Origin: Nocardia camponoti
Lineage (GTDB): Bacteria; Actinomycetota; Actinomycetes; Mycobacteriales; Mycobacteriaceae
Assembly: GCF_014646135.1 (NCBI RefSeq)
Contig: NZ_BMMW01000003.1
Span: 186,001-250,000, forward strand
Length of the DNA stretch: 64,000 nucleotides
Reading direction: 5' to 3'
In this document: positions 8,771 through 17,785 of the stretch, one piece after another
How the letters are laid out: every line of letters starts with the position of its first letter
Position numbering within the stretch: position 1 is the first letter of the stretch
Translations under genes and position numbers: made by a program
Notes under the pieces: model-generated
Seen by the model: only the letters and a program-made list of their open reading frames with translations
Database searches by the model: none
Told to the model about the DNA's origin: nothing

Positions 8771-9988
8771 GTGAAGCTCTATCGGGGTGTGCGACTTGCC
8801 GCCGCTGTGCTCACGGCCACGATGCTCACCGCGTGTGGTGGCACGGCAATTCAGGGCGCGCCAACGCGCGATCAGCCCGACGCGAGCGCTTTCGATGTCG
8901 GCAACTACCAGGTCAAGCCGCGCGAAGTGGGCAACGCCAAGAGCATGAACCAGGCGCGCGCGTTTGAAGCTCAGCGTCTCGCCGACTACGTCGCGCTGCC
9001 CTTCGAAGTCGACCCCACCTACCAACTCGACAACCGCTACCGAGATACCCTCGTCCCGCCGACGCAGATCGTGCTCAATCGCAAAGGCCTCGGTCGACTC
9101 GTTATCAACGACACGTTCGACGAAGTCGCCGAAGACTTGGTCGCTGGCTGGCTCAACACGTGGTCAACGCAGCCGAACGAGCAGGACAAACACCGCAAAC
9201 TACACCTCGCGGTGCTTGAGTTCCCCGACGCGGCCACCGCCGACAAGGTCGGTCCGACGCTCGAACACGACGACTTCACCTTCAACCGCGACAACGAACC
9301 CGTCGCCATCACGAAGTACCCCAAGACCTTCGCGCATTGGCGTCCAACCGTTTCGTCGATCGGTTCGTGGACCGTGCACGACCGCTATGTGGTTTTCATC
9401 AAGGTCGAAGACGAGACATCCGCACCCGACCTGCCCGCGCTCACGTCGCAGGTCGAGCGCGCGCTCGCCGTCCAATTACCGCTGCTGGACAAGTTCGTGC
9501 CAACGCCGAAGGACAAGCTCGAACACGTCGCGCTTGACCCAATGGGCATCCTCAGCCGCACCTTGCCATCGGATCCTGAGCACCCTGTTCGCACTATCCC
9601 AGATGGTTTTTCCACCGGCCGTGGCGCGCTTAGTCTCTTCAACGATCCTGATGCCGAGATGCTCGCCCAGTGGCAGAAAGACGGCGTTGAGTTGATCGGC
9701 TTCGGTGACGCTGTTGTGTTCCGTACCAGCACCGCCGAGCAGGCGAAAAAGGTGTGGGAACGCTGGCGTGAACCGAAAAAGGACCAACAAGCGACGAACG
9801 CTCCCGCGAAACTCACCGACCGAGTGAGCTGTGTGGCGCTGACGTACGAGTCCCAAGGCGTCACGAAAACGTCGGACAACATTTGCTACCTCTACGTCGA
9901 CCGATACGCGGTGCAGTTGCGCAACCAGAACTTGCAAGACCTGCACCAGAAGGTCTCCGCGCAGTACGTGTTGCTAACGCGGCGGTAG
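8771..9988 (+). CDS. Lipoprotein L2 of the paralogous array (B-type, divergent)
   Basis: 405 residues. The GTG at 8771 is chosen because it follows GGAGGGGGAA and gives a compact signal peptide with lipobox LTAC (Cys22); an upstream TTG is possible. Family marks: DVGNYQVKPREV near the N-terminus, FEAQRLADYVALPFEVDP, a GILSRTLP block shared with B-type members, VVFRTSTAEQA, two C-terminal Cys (VSCVAL and NICYLYVDRY) and terminal SAQYVLL. Probably first gene of a tightly packed run with L3-L6. Predicted to sit on the outer face of the cytoplasmic membrane. Function unknown. Confidence 0.88.
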   Translation: MKLYRGVRLAAAVLTATMLTACGGTAIQGAPTRDQPDASAFDVGNYQVKPREVGNAKSMNQARAFEAQRLADYVALPFEVDPTYQLDNRYRDTLVPPTQIVLNRKGLGRLVINDTFDEVAEDLVAGWLNTWSTQPNEQDKHRKLHLAVLEFPDAATADKVGPTLEHDDFTFNRDNEPVAITKYPKTFAHWRPTVSSIGSWTVHDRYVVFIKVEDETSAPDLPALTSQVERALAVQLPLLDKFVPTPKDKLEHVALDPMGILSRTLPSDPEHPVRTIPDGFSTGRGALSLFNDPDAEMLAQWQKDGVELIGFGDAVVFRTSTAEQAKKVWERWREPKKDQQATNAPAKLTDRVSCVALTYESQGVTKTSDNICYLYVDRYAVQLRNQNLQDLHQKVSAQYVLLTRR

Positions 9989-9995
9989 GGGCGGC

Positions 9996-11234
9996 ATGAA
10001 GAAAACTCTTTTCGTCGCCATTGCGATGTGCGCCGTATCCGGTTGCGCGTCAACGGTTTCCGGCGTGGCGGGGCCGGGGTCATCGCCCGTCGACCTCGCG
10101 ACACTGCAAACCGGGTCAGTGCCGACCGAACCGTCAGCGTTCACGCTGAACTTCAACCGAGGCAGTGCGGACGAGACCATCCGGCTTGTCGAGGCAAGGG
10201 AGCTCCTCAACCTGCTGGTCCAGCCCACCGACATCGACGCCGACCTCACCTCGCTCGCGCGCACTCGCGCCTTCGCGACGGTGCTGTCGATGACTGGGAC
10301 GAATGACAACAGCACGAGCCTGCCCGCGAAATATTCGCCCGCGCTAGAAAGCAACAACATGGTCGCGGGCGTCACCACCGCTCGCACCAACGGCAGCGCG
10401 CGCAACACGAAGAAAACCATGCTTGGCGTCATCGAATTCGCCACCGACGCCGATGCTACGAAGGCAGCCGAAGAACTGTTTCGCGTGACGATGGAGGTGC
10501 AGGAAGGCAGCCCGCCGCGTCACCCCATCGTCATCGCCGACCATCCCGACGCACACGCGTCGAGCGCCGACGACGTCACCGCGAATTCCTTCCAAGCACA
10601 CGGCCCGTACGTGATCGTCACCAGCTTCATGAATGACAAACCGGGTGCCGATGATCTTGGCGCCTTCATCAAGAAGGTGATCGACCGCCAGATTCCCGCA
10701 CTTGACCAGCACAAACGCGTACCGCTTGACGACATCCTCGACACCCCGGTCGACCCAGACGGCATCATGCGACGCGCTACCGGCAAGTCGCCTGGCGACC
10801 CACTCGGCATTTCGTACTCGGAAGAGGACTTCGGCACCTTCACCCCGTCGGGCATCCTGCACTTCACGCGTGACGCGGTCGCGATTCGCAAGGCGATGGC
10901 CGATGCTGGCGTCGACCTCATCGGCCGCCGATACAGCACGGTATACCGCACGCGCGACTCCGCCTCGGCGTTCGCCTTGCAAACCGCCCTTGCGAAACGC
11001 GGGAAGGACGACCTTGAACTGACGCCGCCGCCGGGCATTTCCGACGCACAATGCCTGCGCTTTGACGCGAGCGATCCCAACCGCGGCTATGACAGCGTGT
11101 GTGTCGTTGTTTATGGCCGATACGTCGCTGAGGTGATTTCGCAGTCGTCGATATCAAAGCGCACTGTCGCCGTCGATCAGGTTTTGCAAGAGCGCACTGC
11201 TGCCCAGTACGCGATTCTGAAAAAGAGCGAGTGA
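9996..11234 (+). CDS. Lipoprotein L3 of the paralogous array (A-type)
   Basis: 412 residues. Short signal peptide with lipobox VSGC (Cys17). A-type signatures shared with L5 and L7: VDLATLQTG near the start, VEARELLNLLV.PTDID, a mid DPDGIMRRAT block, YSTVYRTRD...AFALQ, PPGISDAQC, a second Cys in SVCVVVYGRY, and the terminus AAQYAILKKSE. It starts 7 bp after L2 and is followed at 3 bp by L4, so it is co-transcribed. The paired Cys may form a disulfide outside the membrane (inference). Function unknown. Confidence 0.9.
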   Translation: MKKTLFVAIAMCAVSGCASTVSGVAGPGSSPVDLATLQTGSVPTEPSAFTLNFNRGSADETIRLVEARELLNLLVQPTDIDADLTSLARTRAFATVLSMTGTNDNSTSLPAKYSPALESNNMVAGVTTARTNGSARNTKKTMLGVIEFATDADATKAAEELFRVTMEVQEGSPPRHPIVIADHPDAHASSADDVTANSFQAHGPYVIVTSFMNDKPGADDLGAFIKKVIDRQIPALDQHKRVPLDDILDTPVDPDGIMRRATGKSPGDPLGISYSEEDFGTFTPSGILHFTRDAVAIRKAMADAGVDLIGRRYSTVYRTRDSASAFALQTALAKRGKDDLELTPPPGISDAQCLRFDASDPNRGYDSVCVVVYGRYVAEVISQSSISKRTVAVDQVLQERTAAQYAILKKSE

Positions 11235-11237
11235 CCG

Positions 11238-12446
11238 ATGGTTCGTAGAACTCTTCTCGCGGTCGTAGCCGTTTCGCTGGTTAGCGCATGTGGAACATCG
11301 CCTGCCACAACGACTTCCACACCGGTCATTGATGTCGCGAAGCTGGACTCGGGCAATTACCCGACAACGCCGAATGATCTGTCGTTGCTTCGGGTACCCG
11401 ATGCCGCGAATCTCCTTGAAGCCATTCGCATTGGCGCGGTGAGCCCGCTGACCATCGATTACGACCCGCGCTTCGCACATGCGAAAGGGCAAGCGGGCGG
11501 CGGGTTTAGCGCTGACCATGCCGTCGCGATTCCGGGCACCGACGTCAACGGTCGCGATTTCAACACCGTCTTTCCTGGTTTGATCGCAGGCTGGGCCAGT
11601 TATTCAAGTCGGCGCGAAGAACTTAACGCCGGTCGCCAATTCAACGCGCTGACCATGCGTTTCGATTCGCCTGAGCGCGCTCGCGCCACCTCCGACGAAC
11701 TCACCAAACGCTCGCAGGGTGATCCGGTGCAGATCGCCGGATACCCTGACGCGGTCGCGCGGCAATACCTCAAGTCCCAGCCCTACCGCTATCAAGCGCT
11801 GCGCACCTGGCTGGTCAAAGACGACATGATTGTTTTCGCCGAGGTGTTCGACCCCATCAGCATGCCCTTTGACCTGGCCGCGAACGGTTCGATCGCGAAG
11901 GCGCATTTCGACGCGCAATTAGCGGGCTTACAGAAATACACCCCGACACCGGTCGCGGAACTGAGCAAGCTCCCGCTCGACACCGAAGACCTGCTCAGCC
12001 ACACCCTCCCCTACGCCGACCAGGCCGAATACAAGCTCAAAACGGCACATGGCGAAGGCGTTTACCCTGCTCAGGCGGCTTTGCATACGATCTCGAAGCG
12101 CGGCAAGTTGAAGGCGGCGTTCGCCGATTCGGGCGTCGACTACGTTTCGGTTTTCCAGTCCGAGGTGTATCGCGCCCGCGACAACGCGGCTGCGATTCGC
12201 CTCCAGGCGGCCCTTGAATCGTCGATTCCCGATACGACCGAGGTCATGCGCACCGACGGGCCGCCGAATTTCGAAGGGGCACACTGCTACATCGTGAAGC
12301 CGGAAGTGAAGTCACCAAGCTACAGCACCCGGCCGACCTGCTACGGCTCCGTTGGGCGCTACACGTTCATCACGAACACGGCCAACATCGGTGATGCGCG
12401 CCAGCAGTTGGCGGCGCAATACAAGTTGTTAGCTGGGAAGGGGTAG
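11238..12446 (+). CDS. Lipoprotein L4 of the paralogous array (B-type)
   Basis: 402 residues, lipobox VSAC (Cys18). B-type signatures shared with L6 and L8: IDVAKLDSGNY near the N-terminus, EAIRIGAVSPLTIDYDPRF, FPGLIAGWASYSSRREE with a following MRF block, DTEDLLSHTLP, EVYRARD, EGAHCY, a second Cys in PTCYGSVGRY, and terminal AAQYKLLAG. Three bp separate it from L3, its A-type partner. Function unknown; pairing with L3 suggests a hetero-pair of envelope proteins (inference). Confidence 0.9.
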   Translation: MVRRTLLAVVAVSLVSACGTSPATTTSTPVIDVAKLDSGNYPTTPNDLSLLRVPDAANLLEAIRIGAVSPLTIDYDPRFAHAKGQAGGGFSADHAVAIPGTDVNGRDFNTVFPGLIAGWASYSSRREELNAGRQFNALTMRFDSPERARATSDELTKRSQGDPVQIAGYPDAVARQYLKSQPYRYQALRTWLVKDDMIVFAEVFDPISMPFDLAANGSIAKAHFDAQLAGLQKYTPTPVAELSKLPLDTEDLLSHTLPYADQAEYKLKTAHGEGVYPAQAALHTISKRGKLKAAFADSGVDYVSVFQSEVYRARDNAAAIRLQAALESSIPDTTEVMRTDGPPNFEGAHCYIVKPEVKSPSYSTRPTCYGSVGRYTFITNTANIGDARQQLAAQYKLLAGKG

Positions 12447-12451
12447 GGGTT

Positions 12452-13684
12452 GTGAAGCGGTTAATAGTGCTGGTCGCGGTTTTGGTCGCGTGTGTTGGAT
12501 GTGCGAATTCGGTTGAGGGGAAAGGTGTTCCGGGTACGACGCCGGTCGACGTTTCGAAGTTGGTCACGGGGGCCCGAAAGACTGCACCCGAAGGCTTCAT
12601 CTTGAAGCCAGACGGCCAGCGTGGCATCCGCAGTATCGAGGCACGCAGGTTGCTTGAGCGCCTTGTGCATCCGATCGATATCGATCCCGAAATCCGCGAG
12701 AGTTTCGCTACTTCACTGATTGTCGGTGCGAGCGACGTCGAATCCGATGTGGACAGAGCTGGATCGTTGCGCATGTACAAACCGGTGCTCGAACAGCACC
12801 GATTGATCGCGGGCGCTCGGACAACTCGGATTAACGGCAGCTCACGCGACCCCAAAACGGCGTATCTCGCTTTGCTCCGTTTTCCGGACGCAGAGGCAAG
12901 TCGTGCGGCAGCCGCTCAAATGAATCAGATTAGACTCGAACGTAACGCCGTGCTGGCCCCAGCGCTTCCTGTTGCGATTCCTGACTACCCCGACGCGAAT
13001 GCCGCGACGATCACCGACGCCGATCTCAGCATGTTCCAGGCATATGGAAACCTCGTCATCAGGATCGGCCTCCAATATCCAAACCCCGACCTGGCGACGG
13101 TCACAAGCAGAGCCAAAGCTGCGCTAGACCTGCAAATACGCGCGCTTAGCGACTACAAACCTATCGCGATCGACGATTTGCTTGACCTACCGTTGGATCA
13201 GGACGGCATGATGCGACGGGCGGCCGCCTACGGCGAAGACGAGCCGCTTGGGAGAAACGCGAACGACCTCGACATCGGACTCTTCCATACGTCCGGCATG
13301 CTGCATTTCGAGCGCGATCCTGTCGCGACCCGGGCAGCCTACGAGAGGGCAGGCGTTGACCTGATCGCGCGTCGATTCAGCACGATCTACCGCACTCGGG
13401 ATCCCCAGGGTGCCTTTGAACTTCAGGCGGTACTCGCCAAACGCGGGGCCGATGACCAGCCACTCGCGGCGCCTCCCGGCATCGCCGACGCGGTGTGCAC
13501 CCGCTTCGAGCACATCTTGGGCGAGAAAACTAAAGGCATCGCCAAGTGCGTCCTTGTCTACCAGCGATACGTGGCTGTCGTCTTTTCTGAGAATTACGAC
13601 TCCGCTGTGGTGAGCACCGGCGTGAATAAGCAACTGCAAGAACGAACGGCCGCCCAGTACGCGATCTTGGCGAAGAGCGAGTGA
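12452..13684 (+). CDS. Lipoprotein L5 of the paralogous array (A-type)
   Basis: 410 residues from a GTG preceded by GGGGTAGGGG. Lipobox CVGC (Cys17). Closely similar in plan to L3: VDVSKLVTG, EARRLLERLVHPIDID, ARTTRINGSSRDPKTAYLAL, DQDGMMRRAA, FSTIYRTRDPQGAF, LAKRGADD, APPGIADAVC, AKCVLVYQRYVAVV and AAQYAILAKSE. The stop overlaps the GTG start of L6 by 4 bp (GTGA), implying translational coupling of this A-B pair. Third-position base use looks less GC-rich than in L1-L4. Confidence 0.9.
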   Translation: MKRLIVLVAVLVACVGCANSVEGKGVPGTTPVDVSKLVTGARKTAPEGFILKPDGQRGIRSIEARRLLERLVHPIDIDPEIRESFATSLIVGASDVESDVDRAGSLRMYKPVLEQHRLIAGARTTRINGSSRDPKTAYLALLRFPDAEASRAAAAQMNQIRLERNAVLAPALPVAIPDYPDANAATITDADLSMFQAYGNLVIRIGLQYPNPDLATVTSRAKAALDLQIRALSDYKPIAIDDLLDLPLDQDGMMRRAAAYGEDEPLGRNANDLDIGLFHTSGMLHFERDPVATRAAYERAGVDLIARRFSTIYRTRDPQGAFELQAVLAKRGADDQPLAAPPGIADAVCTRFEHILGEKTKGIAKCVLVYQRYVAVVFSENYDSAVVSTGVNKQLQERTAAQYAILAKSE

Positions 13685-14856
13685 CTATGCGTATTAACCG
13701 AATCGGTGCCCTCCTCATTGTCATTGCGGGCGTCGTCCCCTTGACCGGCTGCGGTGAACCTGCCGCATCTAGTGCGGTCGCCGTTGATGTCGCCGCCCTC
13801 GACGCCGGGAACTACTCCTTCTCGCCCACCGAGGTAGATGGAACAGGTCGCGCTGCAAATCGGGAGGCGATTCGAATTGGTGCCATCACCCCACTCGGCT
13901 CCGATATCGACCCGCGGTTCCCGAACACGTTGACCACCTACCGGTCCCATCAGATCACCCCGGCGCAACCACCGGAGTACAGCTGGCTGAAGGCAGACGA
14001 ATTCGACTTTGTCGCACCCGGATTGGTTGCCGGGTGGGAGTCGAAAAGTACTCGGCGCACTGACATCGAATCTGGACGCGAGTTCGTCACCCAGACGATG
14101 CGCTTCCGCAGCCCCGACGATGCCCGGTCGGCGGCGGCCGCGCTGTCAGCCCGACGGCCCGGCGACGGGTACCCGATCCCGGGTTATCCCGACGCCATTA
14201 GTAAGAAGGTCGACAACACCGCGTACACGCCGAACCAAAACGTCTCTGGTTGGTTGGTTCGCGAGTCGATGCTGCTGTACATCGAGGTCACCGACTGGGT
14301 GAACGTGCCTTACGAGACCGCCGACAGCGCGGGCATCGTAGCGAGATTCTTTGACAAACAGGGTGCGGCACTGCGCGACTACACTCCGACGCCGCTCAAT
14401 GAGTTAGACAAACTGCCAGCGGACGTGGATGACTTACTCAAGCACACTCTTTCTGTGCAGGGGGAGAAGCCCGACGCAACCAGGGGGCTTTACCCTATGA
14501 CGGCCGCGCTCCATTTCCGACGCCAACCTTCGGCAGCACAACGCACCTATACCGATGCCGGCGTTGACTACATGGCCGTACGGTCCACGATGGTCTTCCG
14601 CACCAAAGACGAAGCCGCTGCTGAGCGGTTCGTGATGTCGCTGTACAGCGGGGCCGCATCGGACCCGACATATCGGCCAGCTGACCCGGTTCGTGGGATA
14701 CCTACCTCGCGGTGTTACACAGCGCCATCAACCGCGTCCATTTCACAGTGCTACGTGGCCGTCGGCCGCTACGTGACCAACGTCAGTGGACCGAATATCC
14801 AGGCCACTCATCAGCGAACGGCCGCCCAGTACAAACTGCTTGCGGGATTGAAGTGA
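13681..14856 (+). CDS. Lipoprotein L6 of the paralogous array (B-type)
   Basis: 391 residues from the overlapping GTG at 13681; the ATG at 13687 is an equally plausible start. Lipobox LTGC (Cys24 from the GTG). B-type marks: VDVAALDAGNYSFSP, EAIRIGAITPLGSDIDPRFP, FVAPGLVAGWESKSTRR, FVTQTMRFRSPDDA, DVDDLLKHTLS, MVFRTKDEAAAERF, TSRCY, SQCYVAVGRYV and AAQYKLLAG. It is coupled to L5 and is the last gene before the kinase. An inverted repeat (14861-14892) follows its stop. Function unknown. Confidence 0.9.
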   Translation: MTMRINRIGALLIVIAGVVPLTGCGEPAASSAVAVDVAALDAGNYSFSPTEVDGTGRAANREAIRIGAITPLGSDIDPRFPNTLTTYRSHQITPAQPPEYSWLKADEFDFVAPGLVAGWESKSTRRTDIESGREFVTQTMRFRSPDDARSAAAALSARRPGDGYPIPGYPDAISKKVDNTAYTPNQNVSGWLVRESMLLYIEVTDWVNVPYETADSAGIVARFFDKQGAALRDYTPTPLNELDKLPADVDDLLKHTLSVQGEKPDATRGLYPMTAALHFRRQPSAAQRTYTDAGVDYMAVRSTMVFRTKDEAAAERFVMSLYSGAASDPTYRPADPVRGIPTSRCYTAPSTASISQCYVAVGRYVTNVSGPNIQATHQRTAAQYKLLAGLK

Positions 14857-14860
14857 CTCC

Positions 14861-14892
14861 AGCAGGGACTGTCCCGACCAACAGTGCCTGCT
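14861..14892. promoter_or_regulatory. Inverted repeat between L6 and the kinase gene
   Basis: Arms AGCAGGGACTGT (14861-14872) and ACAGTGCCTGCT (14881-14892) pair at 11 of 12 positions around an 8-nt loop. The right arm ends on the first base of the candidate -10 (14892-14897). It could terminate the L2-L6 transcript or be an operator that masks the kinase promoter. No U-tract follows. Confidence 0.45.
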
Positions 14893-14897
14893 AGATT
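14889..14897 (+). promoter_or_regulatory. Candidate extended -10 promoter of the kinase gene
   Basis: TGCTAGATT fits an extended -10 (TGn + TAGATT), 52 bp before the kinase ATG. It implies that the kinase starts a new transcript within the lipoprotein array and may drive L7 and L8 as well. Confidence 0.45.
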
Positions 14898-14948
14898 GCC
14901 TTGGATGGTTCGTGCACTCCGGGGCGCGCAGAGAATGAGGAGACGCGA

Positions 14949-16538
14949 ATGGCCTTGCGGCCCGGCGCAATTGTTGGTGGTTACCGAGTACTGAACGTAC
15001 TGGGTGCTGGCGGCATGGGCACCGTCTACCTCGCCCAGAACCCGATCCTGCCGCGTCGCGACGCGTTGAAGGTGCTCAGCGCCGATTTATCGACCGACGC
15101 CGAGTTCCGCGCACGCTTCGAGCGTGAAGCCAACCTCGCGGCTGGTCTCGACCATCCCAATATCGTCGCCGTGTACAACCGCGGTGAGGAAGAGGGTCAA
15201 CTCTGGATCGCGATGCAGTACATCCAGGGCACCGACGCTTCCGCTGAAGCGGCAAAGGGCCCGAAGGTGATGCCGCCGCAGCGTGCGTTGCGCATCATCG
15301 CCGAGGTCGGCAAGGGCCTGGACTACGCGCATCGGCGCGGACTTTTGCACCGCGACATCAAGCCCGCGAACTTCCTGTTGTCGGCGGCCGAAGACGACGA
15401 TGAGGAGCGCGTCCTCCTCACCGACTTCGGCGTCGCGAAGTCGTCGGACGATGGGCAAGACCTCACTGCCACCGGCAATTTTATGGCGACCGTTGCCTAC
15501 GCCCCGCCGGAACAGTTGATGGGTACGTCGCTTGACCACCGCGCCGACATTTACAGCCTCGGCTGCTCACTCTTCAAGTTGCTGACGGGCCAAAACCCTT
15601 ATCCCGCAACGATGCCCGCGATGGTCATGATGGGCCACCTACACGAGCCCCCACCGAGCGTCACCGCGATCCGCCCCGACCTCCCGCCCGCGATCGACCG
15701 GGTAATCGCGAAGGTCATGGCAAAAGACCCAGCTCACCGCTACAACACGTGCCGAGAATTCTTGGCCGACGCATACGCGGCTTTGTACGGCACCCCAATG
15801 CAGGCGCCGATGTCGGCGGGTTACAGCACGGCCCCCGGTATCCCCTTGGCGAGCCCAGTGACCGCAGCGACAATGCCGGTGGCACCTTCGTGGTCAACGG
15901 ACCCGTCGCGTCAGGTAGTTGGCTACGCGCAGCCCCCGGTCGGCGGAGTCCCTGAAGACGACATCTTGACGGCCCGAAACCCCACCCCCACCCGCACCTC
16001 GCGCCGAAAGTTTTTGATCCCGGCTTTGCTCGCGGTGGTCGTGGCTTTGGTGGCAGGCACCGGAGTCTTCTTCTTCACCAGCTCGGGTGGAGCAGCCCCC
16101 ACCTCACCTGATCCGGTGGCACAGGCGCGAAGTGTGCACCCGGAATTCGGCGGAAAAACTGTCACCGCCTTCAACTTTGGAAATTCCACGCTTTCAGTGG
16201 TGATTAATCCGAGCCAACAGGCCAAGTTTCTCCGTGACTTAGACTTCACCTACGATCCCAAGTACAAGGCAGTTGGCGACGAAAAGTCACCGCGATCACT
16301 CTCGACCAGCGAATACAACCTCAATAAGGATTCCGACCTTGTCATCGTATTCCGCACGGACAGTCAGGCAGGTAACGGCGGATTTCGCGGACTTCCGTAT
16401 TCGCTCACGAGCGGCGGCGCCAAAGTAGTCGTGGTCGACGACCCATCCACTGTGCAAGCGTTCCAAGTGTGGAGCGATCAGTCTCCGGGCATTCTTGTCG
16501 ACAAGCTCGTTCCTCTCATTGCGAAGAATTTGCAGTAG
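14949..16538 (+). CDS. Transmembrane Ser/Thr protein kinase (Pkn family)
   Basis: 529 residues from the ATG at 14949, after GAATGAGGAGACGCGA. Kinase domain ~10-275: Gly-rich loop LGAGGMGTVY, ATP-binding Lys in ALKVL (Lys41), catalytic HRDIKPAN (~134), DFG (~159), and an activation segment ending in APPEQLMG. A Pro/Thr-rich linker is followed by one membrane helix (~355-378, IPALLAVVVALVAGTGVFFF). The extracellular sensor domain of ~150 residues has one Cys-free globular segment I do not recognise. Such Hanks-type kinases phosphorylate FHA-domain partners; two FHA proteins lie upstream. It is the only non-lipoprotein gene inside the lipoprotein array and has its own promoter-like element. L7 starts 42 bp after its stop. 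The ligand may be an envelope lipoprotein (inference). Confidence 0.95.
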   Translation: MALRPGAIVGGYRVLNVLGAGGMGTVYLAQNPILPRRDALKVLSADLSTDAEFRARFEREANLAAGLDHPNIVAVYNRGEEEGQLWIAMQYIQGTDASAEAAKGPKVMPPQRALRIIAEVGKGLDYAHRRGLLHRDIKPANFLLSAAEDDDEERVLLTDFGVAKSSDDGQDLTATGNFMATVAYAPPEQLMGTSLDHRADIYSLGCSLFKLLTGQNPYPATMPAMVMMGHLHEPPPSVTAIRPDLPPAIDRVIAKVMAKDPAHRYNTCREFLADAYAALYGTPMQAPMSAGYSTAPGIPLASPVTAATMPVAPSWSTDPSRQVVGYAQPPVGGVPEDDILTARNPTPTRTSRRKFLIPALLAVVVALVAGTGVFFFTSSGGAAPTSPDPVAQARSVHPEFGGKTVTAFNFGNSTLSVVINPSQQAKFLRDLDFTYDPKYKAVGDEKSPRSLSTSEYNLNKDSDLVIVFRTDSQAGNGGFRGLPYSLTSGGAKVVVVDDPSTVQAFQVWSDQSPGILVDKLVPLIAKNLQ

Positions 16539-16580
16539 CAGGCAGAAGCTAGCGAAACCTATGGAATTTGGGGAGGGAAA

Positions 16581-17777
16581 ATGACGAAGCTTCGAATGGC
16601 TTTACTTTCGGGTCTGGTATTGACTGCAAGCTGCGGCACAAGCATCGCAGGGACACCGAATCCCACAGAGTTTCCGGTCGACATCACGAAGCTCAATATG
16701 GGCACTTATTCTTCGGAGCCGCTGCGGTACGAATTGGATACGGTCGCTAAGCCAGCAGATGTGCGCACGATTGAGGCGAAGCGCTATCTCGACTATATGA
16801 TTAATTCCACGGATGTGGATCCGATCGTGAACACCCCGATCAAAGTCGAGACATACTTCAATGCCGACGGACCGTTCAGCACTCCCGTCTTCCCTGACCA
16901 ACTTCGTGGTCCTATGGCTGACAACAAGCTTATGGCTGGCGCCTATGTTGCCCGCACCGACGGAAGTAGCCGAAGCCCACGCCGCCTAATTCTTTCAGTT
17001 CTGCGATTCCCTTCTGATGCAGCTGCACAAACCGCATCGGAGGCAATCGCGACTGGCCTCCGGAGCCCGGAATCTCAAGACATCGCGTTAACGAATCATC
17101 CAGAGGTTCACGCCTTCACCAAGGACTGGAGTACGGCTACCGCAACCACCAGCCAGGGTAACTACGCGGTGCTGATCAGCTACGGCAGAGCGCAGCCTGA
17201 TCAGTCCGTCGTAATGACGAACCTTGCTAAGGCGGTCGACCTCCAACTGACAAAGCTGAAGGGACTCAGCACACCTGAGTGGGAAGATGTCCTGGATAAG
17301 CCACTGGACCCCGACGGCATAATGCGGCGGGCATTTCCGCAGCCAGCTGGAATAACTCGACAGTTCGTCGTGGATCCCGACTATGGCGCGCACACGCCAG
17401 ATGGCGCGATCCACTACGAAAGAAACCCAGATCTCGTAAAGAAAGCACTCGCGGAAAGCGGCACTGACCTTGTCGGGCGACGTGGCGGCATCGTCTACCG
17501 CACACGGGATTTGAACGGCGCATTTCAGCTTCAGCTGGCGTTGACTTCACTCGGCCGACGGGACGAGACGATACCGGGACCGCCCCAACTGCCTGATACT
17601 CGTTGCATCCGACTGTACGAACCAGAGGCGATTCGTAGTTATGGCCTGATCTGCGCCATCGTCAAGGGACGATACGTTGCTGTGGTAGGAGCGCCAGCAG
17701 GTCCTTCAGGGACGATTGATCGTTCGCTGTATGAGCGTGCAGCCGCTCAGTACGCCTTATTGGCGAAATCCGAGTAG
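16581..17777 (+). CDS. Lipoprotein L7 of the paralogous array (A-type)
   Basis: 398 residues from the ATG at 16581, after GGGGAGGGAAA. Lipobox TASC (Cys18). A-type marks: VDITKLNMGTYSSEP, IEAKRYLDYMINSTDVDP, ARTDGSSRSPRRLIL, DPDGIMRRAF, GGIVYRTRDLNGAF, LTSLGRRDE, PDTRC, LICAIVKGRYVAVV and AAQYALLAKSE. It is followed at 8 bp by its B-type partner L8. Its codon third positions are visibly richer in A/T than those of L1-L4 or the ESX genes, suggesting separate ancestry or relaxed codon selection. Function unknown. Confidence 0.9.
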   Translation: MTKLRMALLSGLVLTASCGTSIAGTPNPTEFPVDITKLNMGTYSSEPLRYELDTVAKPADVRTIEAKRYLDYMINSTDVDPIVNTPIKVETYFNADGPFSTPVFPDQLRGPMADNKLMAGAYVARTDGSSRSPRRLILSVLRFPSDAAAQTASEAIATGLRSPESQDIALTNHPEVHAFTKDWSTATATTSQGNYAVLISYGRAQPDQSVVMTNLAKAVDLQLTKLKGLSTPEWEDVLDKPLDPDGIMRRAFPQPAGITRQFVVDPDYGAHTPDGAIHYERNPDLVKKALAESGTDLVGRRGGIVYRTRDLNGAFQLQLALTSLGRRDETIPGPPQLPDTRCIRLYEPEAIRSYGLICAIVKGRYVAVVGAPAGPSGTIDRSLYERAAAQYALLAKSE

Positions 17778-17785
17778 GGGGAGAC

